This document shows positions 15,919-24,783 of a stretch of DNA of 64,000 nt, piece by piece. How positions within the stretch are numbered: the first letter of the stretch is position 1; each line of letters starts with the position of its first letter. A program made the translations under genes and the position numbers. The notes below the pieces were generated by a model, which was given only the letters and a program-made list of their open reading frames with translations, was not told the DNA's origin and searched no databases. The DNA comes from Burkholderia sp. SRS-W-2-2016 (GTDB lineage Bacteria > Pseudomonadota > Gammaproteobacteria > Burkholderiales > Burkholderiaceae): NCBI RefSeq assembly GCF_001931485.1, contig NZ_MSDV01000023.1, positions 62,001 through 126,000 on the forward strand, in the 5' to 3' direction.

Positions 15919-15999
15919 GCCTGTCTCCTTCGTGGTCCGGGTGTCCTGCTTCGAACTCCTGTTGCTGCCGCTTGCCTCTGATGGGCTGGACATGCGGCG

Positions 16000-17097
16000 C
16001 TATCCGGCGAGCAGGATTTCGCCGCAGCCGCCGACCGCGAGGTCGCCCGTGTAGCGGGCCGGCAGCCGGTCCGCGCGCCACTGCGAAAACGGCGCGATTT
16101 CAGCGGCCAGACTGCGCACGAGCAACGACCAGAATACGTCGAATCCGTGACCGCCGCCGGTGAATGTCGGCGGCAGCGGCGCCGGCCGTTGCGCGAGCAA
16201 CAGCGTGCCGCGCCTCATCCCGTACGCATAATGCGCGCCCAACTGGCCGGCCACGCCGACCGTGCCCGCCACCAGCCGGGCCGCCGCGAACTCGCCCGCA
16301 TTGCCGCCGACCAGCACGAGGCCGCGCCGCATCCGGTCGGCGAGGCGCGCGCCCGCGTTGCCGTGGATCGTCAGCGTGCCGCCGGTCATTCCTTCCATGT
16401 CGCCGGGGAGCGCGCCGGCGACGAAATCGCCGCTGTCGCCGCGCACCGTCAGGCGGCCGCCGCGCATTTCGCAGCCGGTGAAGTGGCCGGCGTCGCCGTC
16501 GATCTGCAGCACGCCGCCGCTCATGCGGAAACCGCTGTAGTCGCCGGCCGAACCGCGGATGACCAGCCGGCCGCCGTCCATTTCGGCGCCGACGCGGTCG
16601 AGCCAGCGGCCGGCGCCGTCGATGATTAGCGTGGCGAGATCGGGGGCGGTCGTGGATGCCGCGGACGCTGAATGCGTCGCGGAAGCGGGCGAATCCGCGG
16701 CGCCTGCTGAAGCTGCTGAAGCCGCTGAAGCTGCTGAAGCCGCCGAAGCCGCCGAAGCCGCCGAAGCCGCCGAAGCCGCCGAAGCCGCCGAAGCAAATTT
16801 CGCCGCCGCCTCCCCGCGCAGCACCTCGAACACGTCACCGACCACGCAGCGCTCGTTGCCGCCCGGCAGCACGACGCGTTCGATCTCGGCGACACTCAGC
16901 GCCGCCAGCGCGGCCGGCCGCAGCGCGGCGGCATCGACGCGAAAGCCGGGCGCGTTTTTCACGCGCAAGACTGTCGTGTCGGCCGGGGCGCCCGCGCTCG
17001 CGCCGATCGCCGCGCTCATACCCGTACCCGCGCCCGTACCCGCGCTCACGCCAGTGCCCCCATTCGTGCCAGCACCCGCGCCCATCTCCGTGCTCAT
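16000..17097 (-). CDS. fhcC: FhcC, formyltransferase/hydrolase complex subunit C
   Basis: 365 residues. The C-terminal half shows the repeated beta-helix pattern of FwdC/GltS-type subunits (GGRLVIRGSAGDYSGFRMSGG, GGVLQIDGDAGHFTGCEMRGG, GGTLTIHGNAG). Fhc converts formyl-H4MPT to formate with methylofuran as carrier; subunit C has a structural role. Residues ~5-38 are Gly/Ala/Thr repeats, and residues ~101-151 are an Ser-Ala-Ala run encoded by a 9-bp tandem repeat, both absent from usual homologues. The start overlaps the fhcD stop (ATGA). Confidence 0.93.
   Translation of the reverse strand: MSTEMGAGAGTNGGTGVSAGTGAGTGMSAAIGASAGAPADTTVLRVKNAPGFRVDAAALRPAALAALSVAEIERVVLPGGNERCVVGDVFEVLRGEAAAKFASAASAASAASAASAASAASAASAASAASAGAADSPASATHSASAASTTAPDLATLIIDGAGRWLDRVGAEMDGGRLVIRGSAGDYSGFRMSGGVLQIDGDAGHFTGCEMRGGRLTVRGDSGDFVAGALPGDMEGMTGGTLTIHGNAGARLADRMRRGLVLVGGNAGEFAAARLVAGTVGVAGQLGAHYAYGMRRGTLLLAQRPAPLPPTFTGGGHGFDVFWSLLVRSLAAEIAPFSQWRADRLPARYTGDLAVGGCGEILLAG
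16705..16794. repeat. 9-bp tandem repeat inside fhcC
   Basis: About ten units of GCCGCCGAA or its variant GCTGCTGAA (plus-strand phase) run through this interval. The 3' units are identical and the 5' ones slightly diverged. They encode the Ser-Ala-Ala run in FhcC. The unit length is a multiple of three, so changes in copy number keep the frame. Confidence 0.9.
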
Positions 17098-18053
17098 GCG
17101 CGCCTCCCGCCGAGCCCCGCCGCCAGCCCGTGCAAATGGAAGTGATACGGCCCGAGCTTGCCGCCGTAATTGCCGGCCGAAATGCGCAGCATCCCGGCCG
17201 CGCGGCCGAATTCGCAGGCCGCTGCAATGCCGGCCGTCATCGCCGCGCCGACGTCCGCGTCGGTCAGCCCGTCGATCACGATCTCCAGCACGCAGCCCAC
17301 CTCCGCGCTCAATTCGCTGCGCGGCGACAGACCGATCAGGCTCGGACAGAACGCGTCGTTGGTCGACGCGGTCGCGCCCGCGTACTTCGAACCCACTTTG
17401 GACCCCGAACGAACGATGCCGCCCGGAAACGGCATGATCACGTTCGGCAGCCGGCGCATCGCGGCGACCGCCGCTTCGGTCGCGGCGAGCGCGGCGTCGA
17501 GGTCGCGCGCGAGCAGCAGCAGGTTGCCGCCGCCGACCGCCTTGACCGTCTGCGCGGTGTCCTCGCAGACGAATTCGCCGTCCATCACCGGCACCCGCCA
17601 GTAGCGCGTGGTGCCGATCATCTTCGCGATCTGGTAGCCGTCGCCGAAAAAACGCAGCCCGCTGCCGAGCGGCGCCGCGTCCGACAGCGGCGCGCGGCTC
17701 GTGGCCGGATCGATACCGCCGAACACCGCGGTGCTCGGGCAGGTCAGCACGCACTGGCCGACCCGGCGGCCGATCTGCTTCGCGAGTTCCTTCGACGACA
17801 CCGCGAACAGCAGCACCGCGACGCCGGGCCGTCCGTCCGGGGTTTCGTCGCCGCTCAACTGGCGTTCGATCCCGGCCTCGCAGCCGCAGCCGATCACCGA
17901 CGTCGCGAAGCCTGTCAGCGAGTTCGCCGCGTGCATCGCCCAGGCCGGCGAATGCGCGGTGATCACGAGCCGGGTCGCCTTCATCGGGAAGGCTTCCGCG
18001 AAGGTCGCGTCGATCGTGGTGCCGTTGATCTCGAGCGGGGCCGGGGCGTTCAT
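17094..18053 (-). CDS. fhcD: FhcD, formylmethanofuran:H4MPT formyltransferase
   Basis: 319 residues. Family blocks include TFAEAFPMKATRLVITAHS, VIGCGCEAGIER, RYWRVPVMDGEFVCED, and the C-terminal SAGNYGGKLGPYHFHLH. It transfers the formyl group from formyl-H4MPT to methylofuran within the Fhc complex. It lies 67 bp downstream of fhcA and overlaps fhcC. ATG at 18053 is preferred over longer frames that read into the spacer. Confidence 0.95.
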   Translation of the reverse strand: MNAPAPLEINGTTIDATFAEAFPMKATRLVITAHSPAWAMHAANSLTGFATSVIGCGCEAGIERQLSGDETPDGRPGVAVLLFAVSSKELAKQIGRRVGQCVLTCPSTAVFGGIDPATSRAPLSDAAPLGSGLRFFGDGYQIAKMIGTTRYWRVPVMDGEFVCEDTAQTVKAVGGGNLLLLARDLDAALAATEAAVAAMRRLPNVIMPFPGGIVRSGSKVGSKYAGATASTNDAFCPSLIGLSPRSELSAEVGCVLEIVIDGLTDADVGAAMTAGIAAACEFGRAAGMLRISAGNYGGKLGPYHFHLHGLAAGLGGRRA

Positions 18054-18120
18054 CGTGGGCGTGCGTGGGTGGGGGGCGTTGGGTTCGTTGGGTTCGTCGG
18101 TGGCATAAGTGGTCAGCCGC

Positions 18121-19821
18121 TCAGCCGTGGGCCAGACATTCGACCGGCAGCAGCCGGCCGCCGCGGCAACAGCGGCACGCTTCGTCGTCGCTGATCGCGG
18201 CGTGCGCGAAGTTGTTCGCGAGCTTCGCGTCGGTGTACGCGCGCACCGTTTTTTCGATGCCGCGATCGAATTCCGGCGTGACGAAATGAATGCCGCCGGT
18301 CGGCGTCGCGACGAGGGTGCCGTCGCGCGCGACCAGCTCGCCGTCCTTGAACACATACGCGGGCGACGTGAACATTCGCTCGCGGTCCGGCTCGTCGCGA
18401 TACACGGCGATGTCGGCCGCCGCGCCCGCGCCGAGGTGGCCGCGGTCGCGCAGACCGAGCAGCCGCGCGGGGCCGGCGCGCGTGATGATCGCGATCTCGT
18501 ACAGCGAGAATTCGCGCTTCAGTTCGGGCAGCGCGCTCGCGACCGGCGCTTCCGGGTGCAGCTTCGCGAGCTGTTCGTCGCGAAACGATTTGTCCATCAG
18601 CAGGCGGATCAGATGCGGGTAGCTGGTGAACGGGCCGCCGTTCGGATGATCGGTGGTCATCGCAACGCGCCACGGGTCGTCGACCAGCAGGAAAATTTCC
18701 AGCCCGATGATCCATTGCAGCGCATTCACATAGCTCTGCTCACGATATCGGAACGGCACCACGCCGCAGCCCGCGTCGCATTCGATATCGCCGACCACCC
18801 ACTTATGCGGCCGCGCGAGCGGGGTGTTGCGGAACTGCATCATCGTGTCACCCGAGGCCGTGACGGTCTGTCCAAAGATGATCTGGCCGACGTCGATCGA
18901 CACGTTCGGCCGCGCGTTGACCGCCTCGGCGATCTGCCGCGCGCCCGACGAGAACTTGCGCGGCCCCTCGACGCCGTAGCTGTGAAACTGGATGTGAGTC
19001 AGGTGGATCGGCAGGCCGTCGGCGGCGTCCATTGTCGCGAGCGTCGATGCGATATTGCCTGGCACCCCCAGGTTACTCGCGTGCACGTGCAGCGGATGCG
19101 GCACGCGCAGCTCGGTCAGCGCGCGGGTCAGCGTGCGCACCACGTCGCGCGGGGTGATTCCGTAGTGCTCGTGCGCTTCGTCCACGTCCAGCGAGCGCTG
19201 GTTGAACTTGAACGCGGAGATCCCGCCCGGGTTCACCACCTTCACGCCGAGCGCCTTGCTCGCATTGATCGTCCAGCCGACGTAGTCGCGCAGACGTTCG
19301 AAGTCGTCGCGCGCGGCCAGCATCTGCAGGAACAGCTCGTCATTGCCGAGCATCACGTAGGCGCCGTGATCGATGATCGGCGTGTCGCCCATTTCGAGGT
19401 GGGTGTGGCGCGCGTTGGACGGCATCATCGCCGGTTCGAACGCGGCCGTGTAGCCCATTTCCGCGTAGCGGTAGCCGGTCGCGAGCGTGCCGGGCGTGCA
19501 CACGCCGCATGACGGCAGGCGCAGATAGCGGCCGGCGTCGTCCTGCACCGCTTCGTACGCGGGGTCGCGCACCGGGTCGGCGCGATGGTCTTCGGGCAGC
19601 AGCAGACGCGACAGATTGGTCTTGCCGCCGCCGATATGCGAGTGCATATCGATGCCGCCCGCCATTACGATCATCCCGCTCGCGTCGTATTCGCGATCGA
19701 CCGGCGTGTTCGCGTCGGCATCGACGATGCGGCCGTCGCGGAACACGAGGTCGCGGCGCTCGCCGTTCACGTTGTGCACCGGGTCGAACAGCGTGCCGCC
19801 TTTGAGTCGGACGATGCTCAT
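18121..19821 (-). CDS. fhcA: FhcA, formylmethanofuran hydrolase subunit A
   Basis: 566 residues. An amidohydrolase-family protein related to archaeal FwdA: the metal-site motif GGIDMHSHIGGGKTNLSRLL is near residue 55, with later HVHASNLGVPGN and MTTDHPNGGPFTSYPHLI. It hydrolyses formyl-methylofuran to formate. Its start overlaps the end of fhcB (ATGA), so B and A are coupled. Confidence 0.96.
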   Translation of the reverse strand: MSIVRLKGGTLFDPVHNVNGERRDLVFRDGRIVDADANTPVDREYDASGMIVMAGGIDMHSHIGGGKTNLSRLLLPEDHRADPVRDPAYEAVQDDAGRYLRLPSCGVCTPGTLATGYRYAEMGYTAAFEPAMMPSNARHTHLEMGDTPIIDHGAYVMLGNDELFLQMLAARDDFERLRDYVGWTINASKALGVKVVNPGGISAFKFNQRSLDVDEAHEHYGITPRDVVRTLTRALTELRVPHPLHVHASNLGVPGNIASTLATMDAADGLPIHLTHIQFHSYGVEGPRKFSSGARQIAEAVNARPNVSIDVGQIIFGQTVTASGDTMMQFRNTPLARPHKWVVGDIECDAGCGVVPFRYREQSYVNALQWIIGLEIFLLVDDPWRVAMTTDHPNGGPFTSYPHLIRLLMDKSFRDEQLAKLHPEAPVASALPELKREFSLYEIAIITRAGPARLLGLRDRGHLGAGAAADIAVYRDEPDRERMFTSPAYVFKDGELVARDGTLVATPTGGIHFVTPEFDRGIEKTVRAYTDAKLANNFAHAAISDDEACRCCRGGRLLPVECLAHG

Positions 19822-21251
19822 CGCGGGGCCTCGCGGGTGGTGGGCTGCGCGGTCAGGCTTGCGGTGAGCTTGGCGTTCAGCTGCGTGGTCAGCTTCGCCG
19901 CCAGCGACGCGACGGATTCCAGCGGCGCGCCGCGCGCGGCGGTCAGCGGCAGCACCACCGAACTGTCGACGCGGAACAGATGGCCGTCACTGTCGATGCC
20001 CGGCGTCGCGGCGGGGATGAACACGGTGTTCGCGCCGCGCGCCTGCGCGGCCGGCGCGAGCGCCGGGTGGCCGAGCACGATCAGCGGCAGCGCCGGGTCG
20101 AGCGCGTCGGGCCAAGCGTGCGGCGCGAAGCTCGCGATCCACAGCAGCGCGTCGACTTCGCGTTCGGCGAGCAGCCGCGCGGTGCGGTAGCGGTACGGGT
20201 CGTGATCGAGCGGCGGCGTGCCGGCTAGCCGCGCGGGCGTCGCGACGCGCGTGCGCAGCGGCAGGCCGGCGAGCCAGGTCACGGTTTGATTGACCGACAA
20301 CGCGCCGTCGTCGCCGCCGAGCGCGAGACAGGCCGCGCGCGTCGTGCGGTTCGCGGCCTTGACGATGCGGTGCAGCGCTTCGATCAGCAGTGCCGCGTGC
20401 GGGGCGGGTAGCGCGGCGGGTTCGTAGACCACGACCGTGTAGCGGGCGGACAGGATGCGGGTGTGCAGCGACGCGAGAGCTTCGGCCACGCTGTTTGCGT
20501 CGCTTCCGGCGTTGTCGCTGCCATGGCCGTGCAGTGCGGCGGCGTCGCGTCCTTCGGCCAGCGCCGACCACAGCGCCAGCAAGTCATACGGATCGGCATC
20601 CGGCAGCAGCGTTTCGATCCGCGTCTGCGCGAAGCCATCGGCCGCCGGGTCCGCCGCGCCGCCGACGAACACCAGCTCGCGCGCGATCTCGCCGCCCGCC
20701 AGCGTCCGGGCGAAAAAGCGCGGATAGCGCTGCGCCGGCTGACAGCCGAAAAACACCAGCAGATCCGCACGCGAACGCACTTCCGAGAGCGTCGTAAAAA
20801 ACGCGCCGCGGTCCTGCAATGCGAGCGTCGCGGGCGTCAGCGCATCGCCGTGCTGGTGATCGAGGATCGCGCCGCACGCGGCGGCCAGCGGATAAAGCGC
20901 GCGGGTTCCGCCGACATCGGTCGCGAGCCCGCCGAACAGCGGCCGGCGCGCGTTCGCGAGTAGCTGCGCGGCGTGCTCCAGCGCGTTATCGAGCGATGCT
21001 TCGCTGCCGTCGATCAGGCTGTCGCATTGCGTATCCGCCGCGCCGTAATGCGCGAGCGCCTGCGCAAGCCGCGAACATTCGGTGTCCTGCACAGCCAGCG
21101 AGCCGTCGCCGGACACGGCGGCGCTCAGGTCATCGCATAGCAGCGGGCAGAACGGGCAGATCCAGTCGCGTGTGATCGTTGCGGCGCGCGCGCCGGGGCT
21201 GTCCGGGGCGTTCGTGCTGGCGGTCGACGGATCGTTGGGCGAGAGGTGCAT
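19818..21251 (-). CDS. fhcB: FhcB, formyltransferase/hydrolase complex subunit B
   Basis: 477 residues. It resembles the molybdopterin-enzyme-like FwdB fold. The N-terminal WICPFCPLLCDDLS holds Cys residues in a short motif. Blocks such as RPLFGGLATDVGGTRALYPLAAACGAIL and LLVFFGCQPAQRYPRFFART are typical. Bacterial FhcB lacks redox activity and supports the FhcA hydrolase. It is the first gene of fhcBADC, and the operon promoter should lie in 21252-21546, where no gene is seen. Confidence 0.92.
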   Translation of the reverse strand: MHLSPNDPSTASTNAPDSPGARAATITRDWICPFCPLLCDDLSAAVSGDGSLAVQDTECSRLAQALAHYGAADTQCDSLIDGSEASLDNALEHAAQLLANARRPLFGGLATDVGGTRALYPLAAACGAILDHQHGDALTPATLALQDRGAFFTTLSEVRSRADLLVFFGCQPAQRYPRFFARTLAGGEIARELVFVGGAADPAADGFAQTRIETLLPDADPYDLLALWSALAEGRDAAALHGHGSDNAGSDANSVAEALASLHTRILSARYTVVVYEPAALPAPHAALLIEALHRIVKAANRTTRAACLALGGDDGALSVNQTVTWLAGLPLRTRVATPARLAGTPPLDHDPYRYRTARLLAEREVDALLWIASFAPHAWPDALDPALPLIVLGHPALAPAAQARGANTVFIPAATPGIDSDGHLFRVDSSVVLPLTAARGAPLESVASLAAKLTTQLNAKLTASLTAQPTTREAPR

Positions 21252-21546
21252 GGCGCACTTTTAGCAAGGTCCATGCCGATTTGTTTCGAATCCCTAAGCG
21301 CGCGCCGGCACCGGTCGCCGCGAATCTCTGCGCACGGTCGTGCGGCATTGCATTGCGCAGTTCGCGACAGCTGCGGACTTGCTCGCCTTGCGCCGGAATC
21401 GCGGCGCGGCCGATCGCCCGTTGGCCCGCTGCGCCGCACAGCTTGTGTGTCGTTCTGGAGCAGAGTGTCACGAGAAAGAGCACCAGCCTGTTGTTTCCTG
21501 ACATACCCCGAGTGCCGATCGCGTGGCATGGAAATTGTATGGAAGG

Positions 21547-22278
21547 CTACGCCGAAGCCCGCTGCGCGAAGTCGATCTGCAGGTCGTGCAGCGCCGATGC
21601 GACCAGCCACGCGCTCGCGCCGCTGCTTGCCGCGGCGGCCAGATCGTCGCGATCGCGGATGCCGCCCGCGCCGATCACGGTGGTGCGCGCCGGCGCCTGC
21701 GCGCGGATGCGCTCGACGCTGGCGAGATCGGGACCGGCGTAGCTGCCGACCTGATCGAGCGTCATCGCGATCACGCGCGACGGCCACCACGCCGGCGAGC
21801 GGTCGAGTGCGGCGGCGGCCAGCAGTTGGCCGGCGCGCTGGTCGAGCGACAGGATCGGCGCGAGGCCGGCGGTTTGCGCCGCGTGCAGTGCGTTGATGTC
21901 GTGCAGCGATTCGGTGCCGAACACCGGCACCAGCGGTGCGAGGTGGGAGGAGGGGGGCGCAGGCGCGTCGAGTTGCGCGAGCAGCGTATGCATCGATGCG
22001 TAGTCGGTGAAGCCTGCGTCGAGCCAGAGTTCGACGCCGGGCAGCGCGGTACGCAACTCGGCGAGGGTCGCCAGATGCGCGCCGCGTCGCAGGATCGCGC
22101 CGAGGTCGGCGATATAGAGGGTGCGCGCGCCGCTCGCTTCGAGCAGCGCGCGGGCGATGGTGAGCGGCTCGCTGGCCGCGGTAAGGCGGGACTGGATCGG
22201 ACGGTACGCGTTCCGTTCGCCGCGCACCGCGCGCACGACGTGGCCGTCGAGAAGATCGAGAACCGGTATCACCTGCAT
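21547..22278 (-). CDS. HisA-related TIM-barrel protein of H4MPT gene clusters
   Basis: 243 residues. MQVIPVLDLLDGHVVRAVRG and the late VIGAGGIRDRDDLAAAASSGASAWLVASALH are HisA/HisF-like phosphate-binding features. The rest fits the archaeal HisA-related family found only with methanopterin/methanofuran genes, not true histidine genes. The substrate is unknown. Its ATG is only 13 bp from the likely TTG of the divergent ATP-grasp gene, so the promoters of the two must overlap coding DNA. There is about 295 bp of apparently non-coding sequence between it and fhcB. Confidence 0.85.
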   Translation of the reverse strand: MQVIPVLDLLDGHVVRAVRGERNAYRPIQSRLTAASEPLTIARALLEASGARTLYIADLGAILRRGAHLATLAELRTALPGVELWLDAGFTDYASMHTLLAQLDAPAPPSSHLAPLVPVFGTESLHDINALHAAQTAGLAPILSLDQRAGQLLAAAALDRSPAWWPSRVIAMTLDQVGSYAGPDLASVERIRAQAPARTTVIGAGGIRDRDDLAAAASSGASAWLVASALHDLQIDFAQRASA

Positions 22279-22291
22279 AGGGGCGCGTCCT

Positions 22292-23434
22292 TTGACCAAG
22301 ATCTTTGTGTACGAGTATCTCACCGGCGGCGGCATCGACCCCGACCTCGCCGGGCCGGGCAGTCTCGCCGATCTGAGCGCGCTGATCGTCGAAGGACGGG
22401 TGATGCGCGACGCGCTGGTGAGCGGCCTGCGTGCGGTCGATGGCGTGCAGGTCACCTACGCGAGCTCGCGCTTCGAGACGCCCGCCGCGGGCGACGCTCA
22501 TTGTATGGCGGCGGCCGGCGAATCGATGACGGCTTTTGTGGCGCGCGTCGCGCGTGAGCACGACTACGCGTGGATCGTCGCGCCGGAATGCGATGGCTTG
22601 CTGCTGCGCTTTTACGATGCGGTCGGCGCGGGCCGCTGGCTTGGTTGTGGGAAGGAGGCGATTCGGGTCACGTCCAGTAAGAGCGCGACGGCGGCGCGGT
22701 TGGCTGGTTGTGGGATTGCGGTGACGCCGGCGTTGGAGGGGGGTGATCCGGTTGAGAGCGGCGGCGTGGTCGGCGCGGGGGATTCATTCGCACTGCAAAA
22801 AGGCCGCTGGGTCGTCAAACCCGACGACGGCGCCGGAGGCCTCGACACCGTCGTGTTCGACCGCTATGCCGATGCCTGCGCCGAATACCATGCGCGCGCG
22901 GCGGCGGCGCGTAATCCGGTGTTGCAGGCATGGGTTGAGGGTGAGCCGTTGAGTTTGTCGCTGATCTGTGGCGACGGCGGCGCTTGCGAACTCATCAGCA
23001 TCAACCGGCAGCAGATCGGTTTGAGCGGCTTGGGTGACGACAGCGACAGCGACGCCGTGGCAACGCGGGATGCACCCCAGATCGTCGAATTCGACGGTGT
23101 GCTGGTCGATCAGATCGAGCTTCGCAGCGAGCGCGGCCGCACGCTCGATGCGCTCGCGCAACAGGTTGCCCGCGCGATTCCGGGGCTGCGCGGGTTCGTC
23201 GGTATCGATGTGGTGTGGCATCCGCAGCGCGGGCCGGTCGTGATCGAAGTGAACCCGCGCGTGACCGTCGCGTATGCGGGGCTTAGTGCCGCGCGCGGCG
23301 GCGATCTTACGCGCGCGTTGCTGGCCGCGCATGGCGTGTTTGTTGAGCCCTCCGCTGTGACGCGGGAGCAATCGCAGTCGCAATCGCAGTCGCATTCACG
23401 GCCCATGCCGTCGCTCGCCGAGGTGCGGTCTTGA
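22292..23434 (+). CDS. ATP-grasp ligase, MfnD-like (methanofuran-type side-chain synthesis)
   Basis: 380 residues from the TTG at 22292, which follows AGGGGCGCGTCC. The residues after it (TKIFVYEYLTGGGI) are typical of this family; upstream codons are shadow. ATP-grasp features include WVVKPDDGAGGLDTVV, PVLQAWVEGEPLSLSLI, and the metal-binding VVIEVNPRVTVAYAGL. Archaeal relatives join glutamate to tyramine in methanofuran. Bacterial methylofuran uses tyrosine and a polyglutamate tail, so the exact acceptor may differ. The C-terminal tail has a QSQSQSQS run. The stop overlaps the next gene (TTGA). Confidence 0.82.
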   Translation: MTKIFVYEYLTGGGIDPDLAGPGSLADLSALIVEGRVMRDALVSGLRAVDGVQVTYASSRFETPAAGDAHCMAAAGESMTAFVARVAREHDYAWIVAPECDGLLLRFYDAVGAGRWLGCGKEAIRVTSSKSATAARLAGCGIAVTPALEGGDPVESGGVVGAGDSFALQKGRWVVKPDDGAGGLDTVVFDRYADACAEYHARAAAARNPVLQAWVEGEPLSLSLICGDGGACELISINRQQIGLSGLGDDSDSDAVATRDAPQIVEFDGVLVDQIELRSERGRTLDALAQQVARAIPGLRGFVGIDVVWHPQRGPVVIEVNPRVTVAYAGLSAARGGDLTRALLAAHGVFVEPSAVTREQSQSQSQSHSRPMPSLAEVRS

Positions 23435-24585
23435 GTTCCGCGCAATCCTCTTCGACTAACGCCCCAGCGCTATTCGGCTGGGACGTCGGCGGCGCGCATG
23501 TGAAGGTGTCGCTGGCCGATGCGCACGGCGTGGTGCGTGACGTCGCGCAATGGGCGTGTCCGCTGTGGCAGGGACTCGATCACCTGGAACGCACGATCGA
23601 CCTCGTGTTCGAGCGCTGGCCGCAGGCCAATACCGCGGACGCGCGCCACGCGGTGACGATGACCGGCGAGATGGTCGACCTGTTCGCCGACCGCGCCGAA
23701 GGCGTGCGCGCGATCGTCGCGACGCTCGCGCGACGGCTCGGCGCGCGGCCCGATTCCGGGTCGGATGCGTCGTTGCGCTTCTATGCGGGCGACGCCGGCT
23801 GGCTCGCCGCCGATGCGTGCGCGGACGGCTGGCGTCACGTCGCGTCGGCGAACTGGCTGGCGACCGCGAACTGGGTCGCGACGCGCGTCGCGGACGCGGT
23901 GTTGATCGACATCGGCAGCACCACCACCGACATCATTCCGATCGTCGCCGGACAGGTTGCCGCGCGCGCATCGACCGATGCCGGCCGGCTCGCGACCGGC
24001 GAGCTCGTCTATCACGGCGTGGTGCGCACGCCGTTGTGCGGCGTCGCGCATCGCATCGAATTCGACGGCGCGACGGTCAACGTGATGAACGAATGGTTCG
24101 CGACGACCGCCGACGTCTACCGGCTGACCGGCGAACTCGAGCCGCTGCACGACGTATATCCGAGCGCCGACCAGGGGCCGAAGACAGCGGCGGGGAGTCG
24201 TGCGCGTATCGCGCGGATGATCGGCCGCGACGCGCACGAAGCATCGGACGCGGACTGGCTGCATTTCGCGCAGCGCTGGCGCGAAATGCAGTTGCGCGAG
24301 ATCGGCGTGAATCTGGCGAAGGTTGTGGACGCGCATCCGGCGCTTGCGACGGCGCCGCTGGTGGGGGCCGGCTGCGGGCGTTTCTTGGTCGCCGCGTTGG
24401 CGCGCGACGACGCGCGTGGTTATCTCGACTTCGGCGCGTTGGCGGGAGTGCCGGAAGCGTGCGCCGGGTGGGCGGCGACTTGTGCGCCGAGCGTGGCGGT
24501 TGCGTTGTTGGCGGCGCGGGAGGCGTCGTCGGCGTGGTTGACGCGGGGCGGTCTGGATGCGGGAGCGCTCACGCGGGCGGCTTGA
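23431..24585 (+). CDS. hydantoinase-like H4MPT-linked C1 protein, MfnF-like
   Basis: 384 residues, TTG start preceded by GAGGTGCGG. It has an actin/hydantoinase-type ATPase-like fold: LFGWDVGGAHVKVSLADA at the start, VLIDIGSTTTDIIPIVAGQ near residue 150, and LVGAGCGRFLVAALA near the end. Relatives are annotated as H4MPT-linked C1 transfer proteins; the archaeal MfnF condenses the furan unit with the gamma-glutamyl-tyramine unit of methanofuran. It is translationally coupled to the ATP-grasp gene. Assignment to MfnF is by family recall plus neighbours. Confidence 0.82.
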   Translation: MSSAQSSSTNAPALFGWDVGGAHVKVSLADAHGVVRDVAQWACPLWQGLDHLERTIDLVFERWPQANTADARHAVTMTGEMVDLFADRAEGVRAIVATLARRLGARPDSGSDASLRFYAGDAGWLAADACADGWRHVASANWLATANWVATRVADAVLIDIGSTTTDIIPIVAGQVAARASTDAGRLATGELVYHGVVRTPLCGVAHRIEFDGATVNVMNEWFATTADVYRLTGELEPLHDVYPSADQGPKTAAGSRARIARMIGRDAHEASDADWLHFAQRWREMQLREIGVNLAKVVDAHPALATAPLVGAGCGRFLVAALARDDARGYLDFGALAGVPEACAGWAATCAPSVAVALLAAREASSAWLTRGGLDAGALTRAA

Positions 24586-24783
24586 GGTCTGCGATATGAG
24601 TTCGGAGCTGTGAGATGCGTAGGGCACCGCGTGAGAGAAGCGGTGGCAGGTGAGCAAAGTGGTGAGCGATTCGACGCGCGGGCGGCAGCGGGGCGGTCCG
24701 CGCGGGGGCAGGTTCGGTGACGAACGCGGGATGAACATGACGGAACCCAGCTGGGCATACAACTGGACGCGAGGACAACAGTC

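Noticed and set aside
14312..16081. Single 589-codon minus frame spanning cytochrome b561 and the hydrolase
   Set aside because: Only the last 335 codons match a family; the first part is a shadow of cytochrome b561 in another frame, not a fusion.
16705..16794. Possible CRISPR-like array
   Set aside because: Units are 9 bp, contiguous and without spacers; it is a coding tandem repeat.
16656..18194. 512-codon plus frame opposite fhcC/fhcD
   Set aside because: Its Pro/Lys run is the antisense of the fhcC repeat; no protein family and overlaps conserved genes.
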